64,000 bases of DNA from Vibrio harveyi NBRC 15634 = ATCC 14126 = KCTC 12724 (GTDB lineage Bacteria > Pseudomonadota > Gammaproteobacteria > Enterobacterales > Vibrionaceae). Location of the stretch: contig NZ_BCUF01000002.1 in assembly GCF_001591145.1 (NCBI RefSeq), positions 62,001 through 126,000 on the forward strand, written 5' to 3'. The position numbers and the translations under genes were made by a program. Shown one piece after another: positions 40,387 to 51,300 of the stretch; the stretch's first letter is position 1; every line of letters starts with the position of its first letter. The notes beneath the pieces were generated by a model, which saw only the letters and a program-made list of their open reading frames with translations, was not told where the DNA came from and ran no database searches.

Positions 40387-40977
40387 TTAGGAAAGAGCAC
40401 TCATCAATTCTTCTCGACGAGACTGAGGTACGACACTCCAATGTGTGCCTTTGATTGCACCTTCTAACGCCCAGAGCAGTTCAAGGCTTACCGTAGAGGC
40501 ATGCGTATCTTGGATTGCTTTGTATGCGTTTAGCGCGCCTTCTGCTTCAAGTTGCTCTACAGAGTCAATGCCCGCTTTCTTGAGCATACGCTCAGTTGCT
40601 AGACGCAGGTTAGGTAGATCTTTCAATCGATTAGGCTTGGTGCTTGCTTGTTGTTTTTTCTCTTGCTTAGCAGTCTCGAGGGATTGCTTGGCAACTTCAA
40701 TCAAGCGGTCGGTTGTGTCCCAAAGATCATCAGAAATTGCATAGTATTTCGTAACGACTGGGAAACCACGTTTCTTGTAGACGTACGGTTTTAGTCCTTG
40801 AGTCTCGAAGTCAGATGAAGTTTGTTGGTCAGCTCGAATATGAAGTTGATTGTTTACGACAAGCGCAAACATCGTTTCATCGGCGAAGAGCCCAAAACCA
40901 CCAAACATTGAGCGCGACTTGATATTACCAAGTGCCTCAAACAGCTTCATTGAGTCTTTGAGTATCGGTTTATCCAT
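40387..40977 (-). CDS. tfoY: TfoX/Sxy-family regulator TfoY
   Basis: 196-aa regulator with an N-terminal TfoX domain ([21 protein letters not shown], about 22-42) and a C-terminal helix-hairpin domain ([38 protein letters not shown]). Assigned as TfoY rather than TfoX because a c-di-GMP-I riboswitch of the Vc2 type lies in its leader and purR is upstream, the V. cholerae VC1722 arrangement. In V. cholerae TfoY promotes type VI secretion and motility when c-di-GMP is low. The start [16 protein letters not shown] has only a weak ribosome site, compatible with leader-controlled translation. Confidence 0.92.
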   Translation of the reverse strand: MDKPILKDSMKLFEALGNIKSRSMFGGFGLFADETMFALVVNNQLHIRADQQTSSDFETQGLKPYVYKKRGFPVVTKYYAISDDLWDTTDRLIEVAKQSLETAKQEKKQQASTKPNRLKDLPNLRLATERMLKKAGIDSVEQLEAEGALNAYKAIQDTHASTVSLELLWALEGAIKGTHWSVVPQSRREELMSALS

Positions 40978-41090
40978 GGTGTGTTATCTCGGTGTAATTA
41001 ATATTACGCCACCAAAAATCAGGTCCGAGAGATTAGCAAATGCATGCAGACACAATGTCATTAAAGGGTAAACTCACTTAATGCATATTT

Positions 41091-41183
41091 GCCATCGGTA
41101 ACCCCGCTACCTTCCATCTAATAAGATGGTTCAGGCCGGAGGCTTTGCGTCCCACCCTTTCGGATGGTTTGCCCTGTGCGTGA
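41091..41183 (-). ncRNA. c-di-GMP-I (GEMM-I, Vc2-type) riboswitch of tfoY
   Basis: Read on the minus strand it starts CACGCACAGGGCAAACC at 41182 and continues through the conserved GGGACGCAAAGCCUCCGGCC core, a P3 hairpin CCATCTTATTAGATGG and the GGUAGCGGGGUUACCGAUGG end at about 41091. This is very close to the V. cholerae Vc2 aptamer. The 113 nt between aptamer and tfoY ATG must hold the expression platform; I see no strong terminator in it, which favours translational control. Confidence 0.95.
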
Positions 41184-41462
41184 CTCTTTGAGGATACTTC
41201 GTATATTGAATTAACATCACGTTTCAAACGTTGAAGTGTGATCTTGGTTCAGTTAATAGTGGTAATTTGATGTGTAAAGTTTCATATTCTGGAATGTATA
41301 ATTGTAATACAAAAGGTCTATCAAGGATATGTGCTACCTTGAGTTAAAACAGCAACTTATCTTCGTTCTTTAAATTATTTTTCTGATGAAATGTCCAAAA
41401 AAAGTTATTTTTAGGCAATAAAAAAGCGCTCTTAGGAGCGCTTTATAAAATCAAGCGAGAGA
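41184..41462 (-). promoter_or_regulatory. tfoY promoter region with ACGTTT-C-AAACGT palindrome
   Basis: Between the riboswitch and the purR stop. The 13-bp palindrome ACGTTTCAAACGT (41219-41231) lies 36 bp upstream of the aptamer, in the position of an operator at the promoter. The rest is AT-rich, and the purR terminator occupies the far end. Confidence 0.4.
41419..41446 (-). terminator. Terminator after purR
   Basis: AAAGCGCTC (41423-41431) pairs with GAGCGCTTT (41436-41444) around TTAG. On the minus strand it is followed by TTTTTTATT. Confidence 0.9.
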
Positions 41463-42467
41463 TCAGTTCAATTTCTTAACTGTATTACGCACAACGATCT
41501 CTGGTTGCATTTCGAAAACACGCTTCTCATGCTCTTTATCTTTGATGCGCTCAAGTAGGATCTCAAATGCATTTTTACCCACACGACGTTTTGGTTGGTG
41601 AATCGTCGTTAGCGGTGGAGAGAAGTACTCAGCAAGTTCGATATTGTCGTAACCGATAACAGAAATATCGTCAGGTACTTTGATACCGTTTTGTTGTAGG
41701 CGGCTCATCAAGCCAAGTGCCATTGTGTCATTGAAACAGAAAACAGCGGTTGGACGTTTGTCCATAGCACTGATGTTATCTGCAGCTAAGACAGCCGTGT
41801 CACACTCAAAGTTGCCTTCAAGAATCCAGTCTTCGTTAACGGCTAGGTTTGCTTCAGCCATGGCACGGCGGTAACCCGCAATACGTTCTTGGCAAGCTGC
41901 TTTTTCGAAGTGACCGCTCAGACAAGCAATATCAGTATGACCATTGTCGATCAGGTATTTTGTTGCGATGTAACCGCCTTCTTCTGAGTTATCGATGATC
42001 TTGTCTGCTTGTGAGCTTTCAGGACCCCAATCCATGACAACTTTAGGAATGTCTGAATGACGGTCAAGCATCTCTTTTAGCTCTTCCGTAAGGTCAGAAC
42101 ACATTACTAGAATGCCATCTACACGTTTCTCAGCTAGCATGCGGATGTAGTCACGTTGCTTCTCGTAAATACCGCCCGTGTTACATAGGATCAGAGTGTA
42201 TCCTTGACGGTAACAGTAGCTCTCAACGCCGTCGATTACTTCAGAGAAGAATAGGTTGGTAGATTGAGTAACTAACATACCGATGGTACGAGTTGAGTTG
42301 CATTTTAAACTGCGCGCAACGGCACTTGGTGCGTAATTAAGTTCATCCACCGCTTTCATTACTTTTTCTTGAGTTGCTTCAGCAACAAAGCGAGTTTTAT
42401 TAATTACGTGCGAAACCGTAGTGGTAGAAACGCCGGCTAAGCGAGCAACGTCTTTAATAGTGGCCAT
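41463..42467 (-). CDS. purR: LacI-family transcriptional repressor PurR
   Basis: Purine repressor; in enterobacteria it binds hypoxanthine or guanine as corepressor. 334 aa from the ATG at 42467 (AGGACATC upstream); the 32 extra codons of the open frame are leader. The HTH and hinge match Pur[33 protein letters not shown], then [13 protein letters not shown] with the minor-groove hinge leucine. The effector domain has [24 protein letters not shown]. Preceded by a long leader with a candidate self-operator and an early terminator-like hairpin, followed by its own terminator. Confidence 0.95.
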   Translation of the reverse strand: MATIKDVARLAGVSTTTVSHVINKTRFVAEATQEKVMKAVDELNYAPSAVARSLKCNSTRTIGMLVTQSTNLFFSEVIDGVESYCYRQGYTLILCNTGGIYEKQRDYIRMLAEKRVDGILVMCSDLTEELKEMLDRHSDIPKVVMDWGPESSQADKIIDNSEEGGYIATKYLIDNGHTDIACLSGHFEKAACQERIAGYRRAMAEANLAVNEDWILEGNFECDTAVLAADNISAMDKRPTAVFCFNDTMALGLMSRLQQNGIKVPDDISVIGYDNIELAEYFSPPLTTIHQPKRRVGKNAFEILLERIKDKEHEKRVFEMQPEIVVRNTVKKLN

Positions 42468-42913
42468 AAATGATGTCCTGTATCGAGCTACTGTAAATAC
42501 CGTAGTGAAGACAACCATACGCTTAGGGTCTTGCGCAAACCGAGCAACTGCGAATAGGGGCATTGCTGAGATATTTGGCAGCGGTTGTTCCGAAATCGGT
42601 ATAAAAAGGTTTGTAGCAACATTTATCGCTGAGTCTCATATTCCTTTCTTATATAAGTGAGGAATTGGTCAGCAATCCTGTTAAGAAAACACAAAAACCG
42701 CTTTATTTCAGCGGTTTACATATAAATCATATTTAATCGTTTGCGCTCACATTTTAGACTGATGCGAGCAAGCTGGCAATATTCTAGGCAGTTGTTTTGT
42801 GCCCCTGAGGTCACATTTTAACGGCTAAATTGATTGTATTTCTCTGTGCCAGATTAAAAACAAACGAATAAAATAGGGAGTCTGAATGACAGACTCCCCA
42901 AAATAGGTGGCAA
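42468..42913 (-). promoter_or_regulatory. purR leader: promoter, PurR-like operator and early terminator-like hairpin
   Basis: 446 bp. On the minus strand a good sigma-70 promoter is visible: TTGCCA (42779-42774), 17-bp spacer, TAAAAT (42756-42751). GCGCAAACGATTAAAT (42746-42731), two mismatches from the PurR consensus, covers the predicted start site. About 27 nt further, AAACCGCT (42717-42710) pairs with AGCGGTTT (42702-42695) and is followed by TTGTGTTTTC. A transcript from this promoter would be about 55 nt unless it reads through into purR, which starts 228 nt past the hairpin. Confidence 0.5.
42872..42898 (-). terminator. Terminator after torD
   Basis: GGGAGTCT (42876-42883) pairs with AGACTCCC (42891-42898), 16 nt after the torD stop; the minus-strand tail TATTTTATT is moderately T-rich. 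Confidence 0.75.
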
Positions 42914-43561
42914 TTATTCACCAAGAAGGTAGGTGCTGTCCAGTTTACAAAATGCAATTAATAGTTGCGTAACGCTAATGTAGAAGCCAAATTCGTCGAA
43001 TTGCTTACATTTAGCAGCAAACTGTGGCAGCCAAGTCATAAGGTGTTGTTGGATGAACTCGTTCTGTTTTCCGAACGCTTCTTCCATATGTTTATCTTGC
43101 TCTAGTTCGTTCGAGCGGATAATCATGTTGCCTAGAAAATCTAGCTCGACCGCTAAGTGGTCCGCTGGTTCTTTCAGATTTTCGTCCACTTGCACGCCAA
43201 AGTCTGCCATCAGTTTTTCCATCTCTTCTGCTGGCTTATCATTTAATAAACCAGATTCGCCGATGTACATTGAAGCATAAGGCAGTGCGCCGTGTTTTTC
43301 TGTTTTTAGAAAGAGTTCACAGAAGTCCGCTGCTAATTCTAACTGAGCGTCTTCACGGTCTTGTAAACGGTTGAGTGCATCAACAAGGGTATCAACAGCT
43401 GGTTTTAGTGATTCGTTTTCACCAAGACCCGCTAAAAAGCTTCGAATTTCAACACTGTGGTAGGTTTCTAGTTCTTTCTCTGTCAGTTCTTTTGCGAACA
43501 GGCTAGAAAACCACCAATAGATTTCTGCGCGTTTCTCGTTAAAAGCTTTCACTTCTTGCAT
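42914..43561 (-). CDS. torD: Chaperone TorD
   Basis: Redox-enzyme maturation chaperone that binds TMAO reductase TorA before molybdenum-cofactor insertion and Tat export. 215 aa, all-helical, with the family's [19 protein letters not shown] block (about residues 92-110) and [17 protein letters not shown] (about 135-151). Divergent from torR with 233 bp between. The reductase torA and the cytochrome torC are not in the window, so TorD would act in trans. Confidence 0.92.
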   Translation of the reverse strand: MQEVKAFNEKRAEIYWWFSSLFAKELTEKELETYHSVEIRSFLAGLGENESLKPAVDTLVDALNRLQDREDAQLELAADFCELFLKTEKHGALPYASMYIGESGLLNDKPAEEMEKLMADFGVQVDENLKEPADHLAVELDFLGNMIIRSNELEQDKHMEEAFGKQNEFIQQHLMTWLPQFAAKCKQFDEFGFYISVTQLLIAFCKLDSTYLLGE

Positions 43562-43794
43562 TTTTTTGCTCCTGAATGGTTATCCCTTAAGTGTAAACAA
43601 TTAAGATGAATAGCAGTAACTATAATTGTTATGCATTATTGGAAAATATGCGTATTTGTGAATGGCTGTAAATAAGCTTGCTTTGAATCAATAAAATCGC
43701 AAAATCTTGCTTTTTAATGTATCTATGACTAGAAATGTTACTAGTTATGAATAGAATACGTCTTGGAAAATAAAAAAGACAGAAAGTGGTGTAA

Positions 43795-44508
43795 ATGAGC
43801 TATCACGTATTAGTCGTAGAAGATGATGTTGTAACTCGCAGTAAGCTCGCGGGCTATTTCCAAAATGAAGGTTACAAAGTCAGTGAAGCAGAAAGCGGCG
43901 CAGAGATGCGCGAAGTGCTTCAAGGCGGTGATGTTGACCTAATCATGCTGGATATTAACCTGCCTGGCGAAGACGGCCTTATGCTTACGCGTGAATTACG
44001 CAGCCAATCAGATATCGGCATCATATTAGTGACAGGACGCACGGATAGCATTGACAAAATCGTTGGTCTAGAAATGGGCGCAGACGATTATGTGACAAAG
44101 CCTTTTGAACTAAGGGAATTATTGGTTCGCGTGAAGAACTTGCTATGGCGCATCTCTGCGGCACGCAGCGGTTCTCAAAAAGCAGCGAACGACACTAATG
44201 AAGAACACATTGTGCGCTTCGGTGAGTGGACGTTTGATATTCAGCGTCGAGCTCTAAGCCGTAATGGTGAGCCAGTGAAACTAACCAAAGCTGAATATGA
44301 GTTATTGGTTGCACTGTCCTCGTACCCAAATCAGGTACTAAGCCGCGAGCGTATTTTGAATATGATCAGCCACCGAGTGGATGCGCCAAATGATCGTACG
44401 ATTGACGTACTGATTCGCCGCATGCGCGCTAAGATGGAGTTTGATCCTAAGAACCCACAAATCTTTGTGACGGTTCACGGTGAAGGCTACATGTTTGCTG
44501 GTGATTAA
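43795..44508 (+). CDS. torR: OmpR-family response regulator TorR
   Basis: 237-aa two-component regulator. Receiver domain with acidic pair ED at residues 9-11, phospho-acceptor Asp53 in LIMLDINLPGEDGL and conserved Lys in YVTKPFELREL; C-terminal winged helix with SRERILNMISHRVDAPNDRTIDVLIRRMRAKME. Assigned TorR because of the adjacent torD and its divergence from the ArcA sequence. In the tor system the partner kinase is TorS, which is absent here. Single gene ending in a strong terminator. Confidence 0.9.
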   Translation: MSYHVLVVEDDVVTRSKLAGYFQNEGYKVSEAESGAEMREVLQGGDVDLIMLDINLPGEDGLMLTRELRSQSDIGIILVTGRTDSIDKIVGLEMGADDYVTKPFELRELLVRVKNLLWRISAARSGSQKAANDTNEEHIVRFGEWTFDIQRRALSRNGEPVKLTKAEYELLVALSSYPNQVLSRERILNMISHRVDAPNDRTIDVLIRRMRAKMEFDPKNPQIFVTVHGEGYMFAGD

Positions 44509-44520
44509 ATCATACCTAAA

Positions 44521-44552
44521 GAAAAAGGAGAGCATTGGCTCTCCTTTTTTGT
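44521..44552. terminator. Bidirectional terminator between torR and elyC
   Basis: AAAAAGGAGAGC (44522-44533) pairs with GCTCTCCTTTTT (44538-44549) around ATTG. Confidence 0.9.
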
Positions 44553-44588
44553 TTCCGCAATTTGACCACTGAATCGTTTTTAAGTGTT

Positions 44589-45380
44589 TTATGGTTGTTC
44601 TACTTCAACCATTGGTGTTTGACCTACGTTATCACGCAACTTTTGCCACAACCCACCTAAATACTCATGCCAATACAATTCGGTTTGTTCTAAGTAACGA
44701 GCTTTCGGAGTGTACTTTTGCCATGGCTGTTCAATGTCATCAATTGCCATAAAGTTGGTTGGCGCAGGGATTGGCTTGATACCTGCAGCATTAAACTCGT
44801 ACAAAGCACGCTTCATATGGCTTGCTGAGGTTACCAGCACAATGTCTTTTTGCTTCACAAAGGCAGCGGCTTGGCGGGCTTCTTCCCATGTGTCTTTAGC
44901 GTCTTCGAGAAGGATGATGTCGGACTTTGCGACACCAAGAGAAAGTGCCACGTTAGCCATCATGCGCGCATGACTGATTTCAGATCCACCTGCGTAACCG
45001 GACAAAATTAACTTAGCGCCAGGGTACATACGTAAAATACGGATGCCCTCGGTAAGGCGCATTAGCGCTGTACGGCTTAGTTGAGAAGTTGGTGGGATCT
45101 CATCATCGACGACATGACCATTACCAAGCACCATGACATAGTCAATGCTACCTGATACAGGTAAAAACGCTTTGTACTCGCGCTCAAGAGGCATCAGAAG
45201 CTTGGTTGAAACAGGTTGGAAGGCAACGAGGAAAATGCCGACAAAAGAGAATAGAACAACAAAGCAGCCAGTTTTACGTTTCGTGGTAAAACTAATGAGA
45301 GCAAGACCTAACAAGCCTATGATTAGCAATGCCGGAAGCGGCATTAACAAGGCTGACATTACTTTTTTCAGCTCAAACAT
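44589..45380 (-). CDS. elyC: Envelope biogenesis factor ElyC (DUF218)
   Basis: 263-aa inner-membrane protein (formerly YcbC), needed in E. coli for cell-wall integrity at low temperature. Two N-terminal helices (LLMPLPALLIIGLLGLALI and TGCFVVLFSFVGIFLVAF), then the DUF218 domain with VMVLGNGHVVDDEIPPTSQLS, AKLILSGYAGG, DAKDTWEEA and LVTSASHMKRA. Divergent from cmoM, as in E. coli where ycbC precedes smtA-mukFEB. Confidence 0.92.
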   Translation of the reverse strand: MFELKKVMSALLMPLPALLIIGLLGLALISFTTKRKTGCFVVLFSFVGIFLVAFQPVSTKLLMPLEREYKAFLPVSGSIDYVMVLGNGHVVDDEIPPTSQLSRTALMRLTEGIRILRMYPGAKLILSGYAGGSEISHARMMANVALSLGVAKSDIILLEDAKDTWEEARQAAAFVKQKDIVLVTSASHMKRALYEFNAAGIKPIPAPTNFMAIDDIEQPWQKYTPKARYLEQTELYWHEYLGGLWQKLRDNVGQTPMVEVEQP

Positions 45381-45494
45381 ACATAAATAGTCCGAAAAAA
45401 CATCAATTGATAATAAAAATGAGGATAACCCTCTTTATTCCTGCTTTCCTTGTGACAGAATAGCGGCACAATCCGTTATGATAACTCAGCAGAA

Positions 45495-46286
45495 GTGACA
45501 GAAGACCGCAATTTCGACGATATCGCCCACAAATTTGCAAAAAATATTTACGGCTCCGATAAAGGGGAGATCCGACAAATCATTGTGTGGGAAGATTTTC
45601 TACAGATTCTAAGTGAATTAGACGCCGACCATCAAGCATTACAAGTCCTTGATGCTGGTGGTGGTTTAGCACAAATGTCGCAAAAGCTTGCTAAGCTCGG
45701 ACATCATGTCGCTTTGTGTGATCTATCTTCGGAAATGCTGCAACTAGCAAAGCAGGATATTGAAAAAAACGGTTTGCTTGAGCAGTATCGCCTGATTCAT
45801 TCGCCTGTCCAATCCATTGGTGAACACATGGAAGCGCAGGTGGATCTTGTCATGTTCCATGCCGTTATGGAGTGGTTGGTTGATCCGAAAACCGCACTTG
45901 AAACGCTTTTGGAGCAGGTCAAACCGGGGGGCATCGCTTCGGTTATGTTCTATAACCACCACGGCTTGGTCTATAAAAATGTGGTTTGTGGCAACATTCC
46001 TCATGTTTTAGACGGCATGCCTCACCGAAAAAGATTTAAACTACAGCCACAAAAAGGGCTAAAACCTGAAGAGGTTTATCAATGGATAGAAGATTCTGGT
46101 TTTAGTATTTGTGGTAAATCTGGTATTCGTTCATTCAGTGATTACATAGGTAATATGCAATACATGGGCGATTACGAGTTTGAAGATGTGTTGGCGCTAG
46201 AAAAACAGCTTTGTCGACAAGAGCCATACCTCTCATTAGGCCGCTATATTCATGTGTGGGCTAAGAAGAACGATAAACAGGAATAA
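45495..46286 (+). CDS. cmoM: tRNA 5-carboxymethoxyuridine methyltransferase CmoM
   Basis: SAM-dependent methyltransferase that converts cmo5U to its methyl ester at tRNA position 34. 263 aa with a GTG start ([19 protein letters not shown]); no ATG is available nearby. SAM motif I is [11 protein letters not shown] (about residues 50-60), and AVMEWLVDP and [10 protein letters not shown] match the E. coli protein (SmtA). First gene of the cmoM-mukF-mukE-mukB operon, 2 nt from mukF. The other cmo enzymes, cmoA and cmoB, are also in this window. Confidence 0.95.
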   Translation: MTEDRNFDDIAHKFAKNIYGSDKGEIRQIIVWEDFLQILSELDADHQALQVLDAGGGLAQMSQKLAKLGHHVALCDLSSEMLQLAKQDIEKNGLLEQYRLIHSPVQSIGEHMEAQVDLVMFHAVMEWLVDPKTALETLLEQVKPGGIASVMFYNHHGLVYKNVVCGNIPHVLDGMPHRKRFKLQPQKGLKPEEVYQWIEDSGFSICGKSGIRSFSDYIGNMQYMGDYEFEDVLALEKQLCRQEPYLSLGRYIHVWAKKNDKQE

Positions 46287-46288
46287 CG

Positions 46289-47626
46289 ATGAGTGAGATG
46301 ACTCTCAATGCTGCAGAGCAACCAATCGATGAGTTGGTTGGCTGGGTAAAGCAGCACGATTTCTCGTTGAACCTGACCACTGAGCGACTGGCATTTTTGA
46401 TTGCTATCGCTGTATTAAGTAATGAAAGGTTCGATGAAGAATTGGGTGAAGGTGAATTGCACGACGCATTTGCCATCGTCACTCGACTTTTTGATGAGAC
46501 GGGAGAAGCTTCGGCTTTCCGTGCGAACAATGCCATTAACGAGATGGTTAAGCAGCGTCTTATGAGCCGTTTTGTCAGTGAGATTACTGACGGAGCGAGC
46601 ATTTACCGCTTGTCGCCATTAGCGATAGGAATTACCGACTACTACGTGCGCCATCGTGAGTTCTCGAAACTGCGCCTTTCTATTCAGTTGTCTATGGTCG
46701 CTGATGAAATGGCGAAAGCGATTGAAGCGGCACAAAAAGGTGGCACTCCGGGCCACTGGAAGAAGAACGTGTACGGGATATTGAAATATTCTGTAGGCGA
46801 AATCTTCGATCAAATTGATCTCAACCAACGTGTGATGGATGAGCAGCAACAATCTGTGAAACAACAGATTGCTGACCTGCTTAACAAAGACTGGCGTGAA
46901 GCAATCAACAACTGTGAAGCGCTTCTGTCAGAAACATCAAGCACGTTGCGTGAACTTCAAGATACGCTGCAAGCTGCCAGTGATGAACTGCAAACTCAGA
47001 TCCTAGACATTCAAGAGATTGTCTATGGTGACCCTGAGCTTGAGTTTATCGAGGAAGCCTTGTTTGGTCTTCAGATGAAACTGGACCGAATCACAAGCTG
47101 GGGCCAGCAAGCGATCGACCTTTGGATTGGCTACGACCGACACGTGCACAAGTTCATCCGTACTGCTATTGATATGGATAAGAACCGTGCTTTTAGCTCG
47201 CGTCTACGCCAGTCCGTTAAAGACTACTTTGATTTGCCTTGGTATCTGACTTATGCAGATGCGGAAAGGCTTTCTGACCTTCGTGATGAAGCCCTAGTAC
47301 TGCGTGATGACGAGGTAACAGGTCAAGTTCCGATGGAAGTGGAATACGAAGAGTTTCAACAAGTCAATGATGAGTTGGCGGAGCGAATTGGTGACATGCT
47401 GAAAGCGCATAAAGACCAAGGCGCGCCTATTGACTTGAGCGTGGTACTGCGAGATTACCTTGCACAGCACCCTCATACTCATCACTTTGATTTAGCTCGC
47501 ATTGTCGTTGATCAGGCGGTACGTCTGGGTTATTCAGAATCCGACTACCAAGCTGTTCAGCCAGACTGGAAAGCAATCAACGAATTTGGGGCAAAGGTAC
47601 AAGCGAATGTCATCGACCGATACTAA
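46289..47626 (+). CDS. mukF: Chromosome partition protein MukF (kleisin)
   Basis: 445-aa kleisin subunit of the MukBEF condensin. The N-terminal winged-helix dimerisation region starts [35 protein letters not shown]; the central helices have [23 protein letters not shown], and the C-terminal winged helix binds the MukB head. Overlaps mukE by 20 nt, which couples their translation and stoichiometry. Confidence 0.97.
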   Translation: MSEMTLNAAEQPIDELVGWVKQHDFSLNLTTERLAFLIAIAVLSNERFDEELGEGELHDAFAIVTRLFDETGEASAFRANNAINEMVKQRLMSRFVSEITDGASIYRLSPLAIGITDYYVRHREFSKLRLSIQLSMVADEMAKAIEAAQKGGTPGHWKKNVYGILKYSVGEIFDQIDLNQRVMDEQQQSVKQQIADLLNKDWREAINNCEALLSETSSTLRELQDTLQAASDELQTQILDIQEIVYGDPELEFIEEALFGLQMKLDRITSWGQQAIDLWIGYDRHVHKFIRTAIDMDKNRAFSSRLRQSVKDYFDLPWYLTYADAERLSDLRDEALVLRDDEVTGQVPMEVEYEEFQQVNDELAERIGDMLKAHKDQGAPIDLSVVLRDYLAQHPHTHHFDLARIVVDQAVRLGYSESDYQAVQPDWKAINEFGAKVQANVIDRY

Positions 47627-48332
47627 TGAATACATGTCAGAGAATCTGGCAAAAGCAATTTCTAACCCTCTGTTCCCAGCGCTAGACAGCATGCTTCGAG
47701 CAGGGCGTCATGTTTCAAGTGAAGATCTGGACAACCACGCGTTGTTGTCGGATTTCGAACTTGAGCTTTCTTCTTTCTACCAGCGCTACAACACTGAATT
47801 GGTTAAAGCGCCAGAAGGTTTCTTCTACCTCCGTCCACGTTCAACGTCTTTGATTGGTCGTAGTGTCCTTTCTGAGCTGGACATGCTGGTGGGTAAGGTA
47901 CTGTGTTTCCTTTACCTAAGCCCAGAACGTCTTGCGCACGAAGGCATCTTCACTAACCAAGAATTGTACGACGAGCTACTTGCTCTGGCTGATGAAAACA
48001 AGCTGATGAAGCTAGTGACGAACCGTGCGACTGGTTCTGATCTTGATAAAGAAAAGCTGTTTGAAAAAGTACGTACATCACTCCGTCGCCTGCGTCGCCT
48101 AGGCATGATCATCAACATTGGTGAAACCGGTAAATTCAGCATCAGTGAAGCAGTATTCCGCTTTGGTGCCGATGTACGAATTGGTGATGATATGCGTGAA
48201 GCGCAGCTACGTCTGATCCGTGATGGTGAAGCGGTAGTGCACACCAAAGAGCCAAGCCAAGGCAGCCTATTGTCTGAAGAAGATCAAGACGACCAAGCCC
48301 AAGAAGAAACAACAGAAGAGGGTGAAGCATGA
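47607..48332 (+). CDS. mukE: Chromosome partition protein MukE
   Basis: 241-aa MukF-binding subunit of the condensin. The ATG at 47607 ([35 protein letters not shown]) is used because AAAGG lies upstream; the ATG at 47634 has none. Two winged-helix domains, with [39 protein letters not shown] in the first. The acidic tail ([18 protein letters not shown]) is typical. The stop overlaps the mukB start (ATGA). Confidence 0.95.
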   Translation: MSSTDTNEYMSENLAKAISNPLFPALDSMLRAGRHVSSEDLDNHALLSDFELELSSFYQRYNTELVKAPEGFFYLRPRSTSLIGRSVLSELDMLVGKVLCFLYLSPERLAHEGIFTNQELYDELLALADENKLMKLVTNRATGSDLDKEKLFEKVRTSLRRLRRLGMIINIGETGKFSISEAVFRFGADVRIGDDMREAQLRLIRDGEAVVHTKEPSQGSLLSEEDQDDQAQEETTEEGEA

Positions 48333-51300
48333 GCATGATTGAACGCGGTAAATACCAATCGCTGACCATGGTCAACTGGAACGGCTTCTTTGCCCGTACG
48401 TTTGACATCGATGGTCTGGTAACCACGCTATCAGGTGGTAACGGTGCAGGTAAATCAACCACAATGGCGGCGTTCATCACCGCATTGATTCCTGACCAAA
48501 CGCTACTGCACTTCCGTAACACCACAGAAGCAGGCAGCAGCCAATCGTCTCGCGACAAAGGTCTGTACGGTAAGTTACAGCCGGGCGCATGTTATGCGGC
48601 GCTAGACGTGGTGAACTCACGTAACCAACGCCTATTGTTTGCAGTAAAACTGCAGCAAGTAGCGGGTCGTGATAAGAAAGTAGACATCAAACCGTTTGTT
48701 ATCCAAGGTCTTCCAAGCCATGTAAAACCAACGGATATCTTGGTTGAAAGCGTATCTGCGACTCAAGCTCGTGTACGTCAAATCAATGAAGTAAAAGAAT
48801 CGATCGCAGAATTTGAAGGCGTTCAATTTAAAGCCTTCTCTTCTATCGTGGATTACCACTCGCAGATGTTCGAATTCGGTGTGATTCCGAAGAAACTGCG
48901 TAACTCTGGTGACCGTTCTAAATTCTACCGCTTGATCGAAGCATCGCTTTACGGTGGTATCTCAAGTGCGATTACACGCTCGCTACGTGACTACCTTCTG
49001 CCACAAAACGGCGGCGTGAAGAAAGCGTTCCAAGATATGGAATCAGCACTGCGTGAAAACCGCATGACGCTAGAAGCGATCAAAACCACGCAAGCAGACC
49101 GTGACTTGTTCAAACACTTGATCACAGAGTCGACTAACTACGTGGCGGCGGACTACATGCGTCACGCGAACGATCGTCGTAACAAGCTGGATAAAACGCT
49201 GTCATTGCGTTCAGAGCTGTTCGGTTCTCGCGAAACTCTCGTTGAGCAAAACAACCTGCTTAACCGTGTTCAAGAAGAGCTGGAACTGCTGATCGAGTCG
49301 GAATCTGCGCTAGAGCAAGATTATCAAGCGGCTTCGGATCACTTGCAACTGGTGCAAAACGCATTACGCCAGCAAGAGAAGATCGAACGCTACCAAGAAG
49401 ATCTTGAAGAGCTGAGTGAGCGTCTTGAAGAACAGATGATGGTAGTGGAAGAAGCGCAAGAACGCGTGATGATGGTGGAAGAGCAAGCGACCGTTGCGGA
49501 AGAAGAGGTGGATAGCCTTAAGACGCAGCTGGCTGACTACCAACAAGCACTCGACGTTCAACAAACTCGCGCCCTTCAATACCAACAAGCGGTTCAAGCG
49601 CTGGAAAAAGCGAAGCAACTACTTGGCGATGACAGCCTAACGGCAGAATCGGCACAAGCGCTTGTCTCTGAGCTTAAGAGCAAAGAATCAGAAAGCACCA
49701 ATGCGTTGCTATCGGTTAAGCACAAATTGGATATGTCTTCTGCTGCAGCAGAGCAATTCGAAACGGCGCTTAAACTAGTACAAAGCATCGTTGGTCAAGT
49801 TGAGCGTAAAGACGCGTCTGAACATGCGAGAACCGCAATTGCGAAAGTGCGTGAATCTCAGCAAGTCGCGCAAAACGAACAACAATGGCGTGCACAGCAC
49901 CGTGACCTTGAGCGTAGCCTTAACCAGCAACGTCAAGCACGTGAGCTCGTTAACGAATACCAAAAGCAGTTCCATGTTGAACTGACTGACGAAATCACGT
50001 TTGAGCAAGAGCGTGAACGTCATGCGATGCAAATCGACTCACTTGAAATGACGCAGGAAGACGTGCGTGAACAACGCAGCGAACAGCGTCGTCTAGAGCA
50101 AGATGCAGCAGCGGAAATCAACAAGCTAGAAGCCATTGCTCCAACGTGGATTGCAGCGAACGATGCGCTAGAAAAACTGCGTGAGCAAAGTGGCGCTGAG
50201 CTAGAAGATAGCCAGTCAGTCATGAGCCAAATGCAAGTGGTGCTTGAGCAAGAGAAGACCCTTTCTCTGGCAAAAGACAAACTGGCAGAGCGTCGCAGTC
50301 AGCTTGATACCGAGATTGAGCGTCTTGCTTCACCTGGTGGTTCAAACGACCCTCGTCTGAAAGGTTTGGCAGATACACTGGGCGGCGTATTGCTGTCTGA
50401 GATCTACGATGACATCACTATTGATGACGCGCCTTACTTCAGTGCGATGTACGGTCCGGCTCGTCACGCTATCGTTGTTTCTGACCTATCTGGTATCGAA
50501 GAGAAACTGGTAGAGCTAGACGACTGTCCAGAAGACTTGTACATCATTGAAGGTGACATCGATGCCTTTGATGACAGCTCATTCGACGCAGAAGAGTTAG
50601 AAGGCGCGGTTTGTGTTCGCATGAACGATCGCCAAATGCGTTACTCTCGCTTGCCTGAAATCCCATTGTTTGGTCGTGCAGCACGTGAGCAACGTTTAGA
50701 GCTACTACGTAACGAACGTGAGGAAGTGGTTGAGAAGCACGCGAAAGCAGCATTCGATTCGCAAAAAATGCAGCGTCTGTACCAAGCGTTCAACCAGTTT
50801 GTGGCAAGCCACATTCAAGTAGCATTCGAAGCTGACCCAGAGCAAGCGCTGGCAACCATTCGTGACAAGCGTAACCAAATTGCTCGCGTACTGGCTGACC
50901 TGGATGCGAAAGAGCAACAACAACGTTCTCAGCTTCAAACCAGCAAGCAAGCGTTGTCTTCTCTAGACAAGCTAGCACCAAACATGGCGCTGATTGAAGA
51001 TGAGTCGCTGCAAGCACGCTTTGATGAGTTGGAAGAGAAAATCGCCCAGCTTTCAGAAGCAAAAGCTTTCCTAAATAACCATGCGAAAGCGGTGGCGGAA
51101 CTGGAAAAAGTCGCTGTTGCCCTAGATGCTGACCCTGAGCAATTCGATGCGCTAGAAGCAGAATACAAAGCGGCAGACGAACAGCTACAAGATCTTAAGA
51201 AGCAAATTTTTGCACTCTCAGATCTCGTTGAGCGTCGCCACTACTTCGCTTACTCAGATTCAGTTGACCTACTGAACAAGAGCAGCGAACTGAGTGAGCA

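Noticed and set aside
40387..40977. Calling the TfoX-domain gene tfoX (competence regulator)
   Set aside because: The c-di-GMP riboswitch in its leader and the adjacent purR identify it as the tfoY locus.
43795..44508. Calling the response regulator ArcA
   Set aside because: Adjacent torD and the known Vibrio order favour TorR; ArcA normally lies elsewhere in vibrios.
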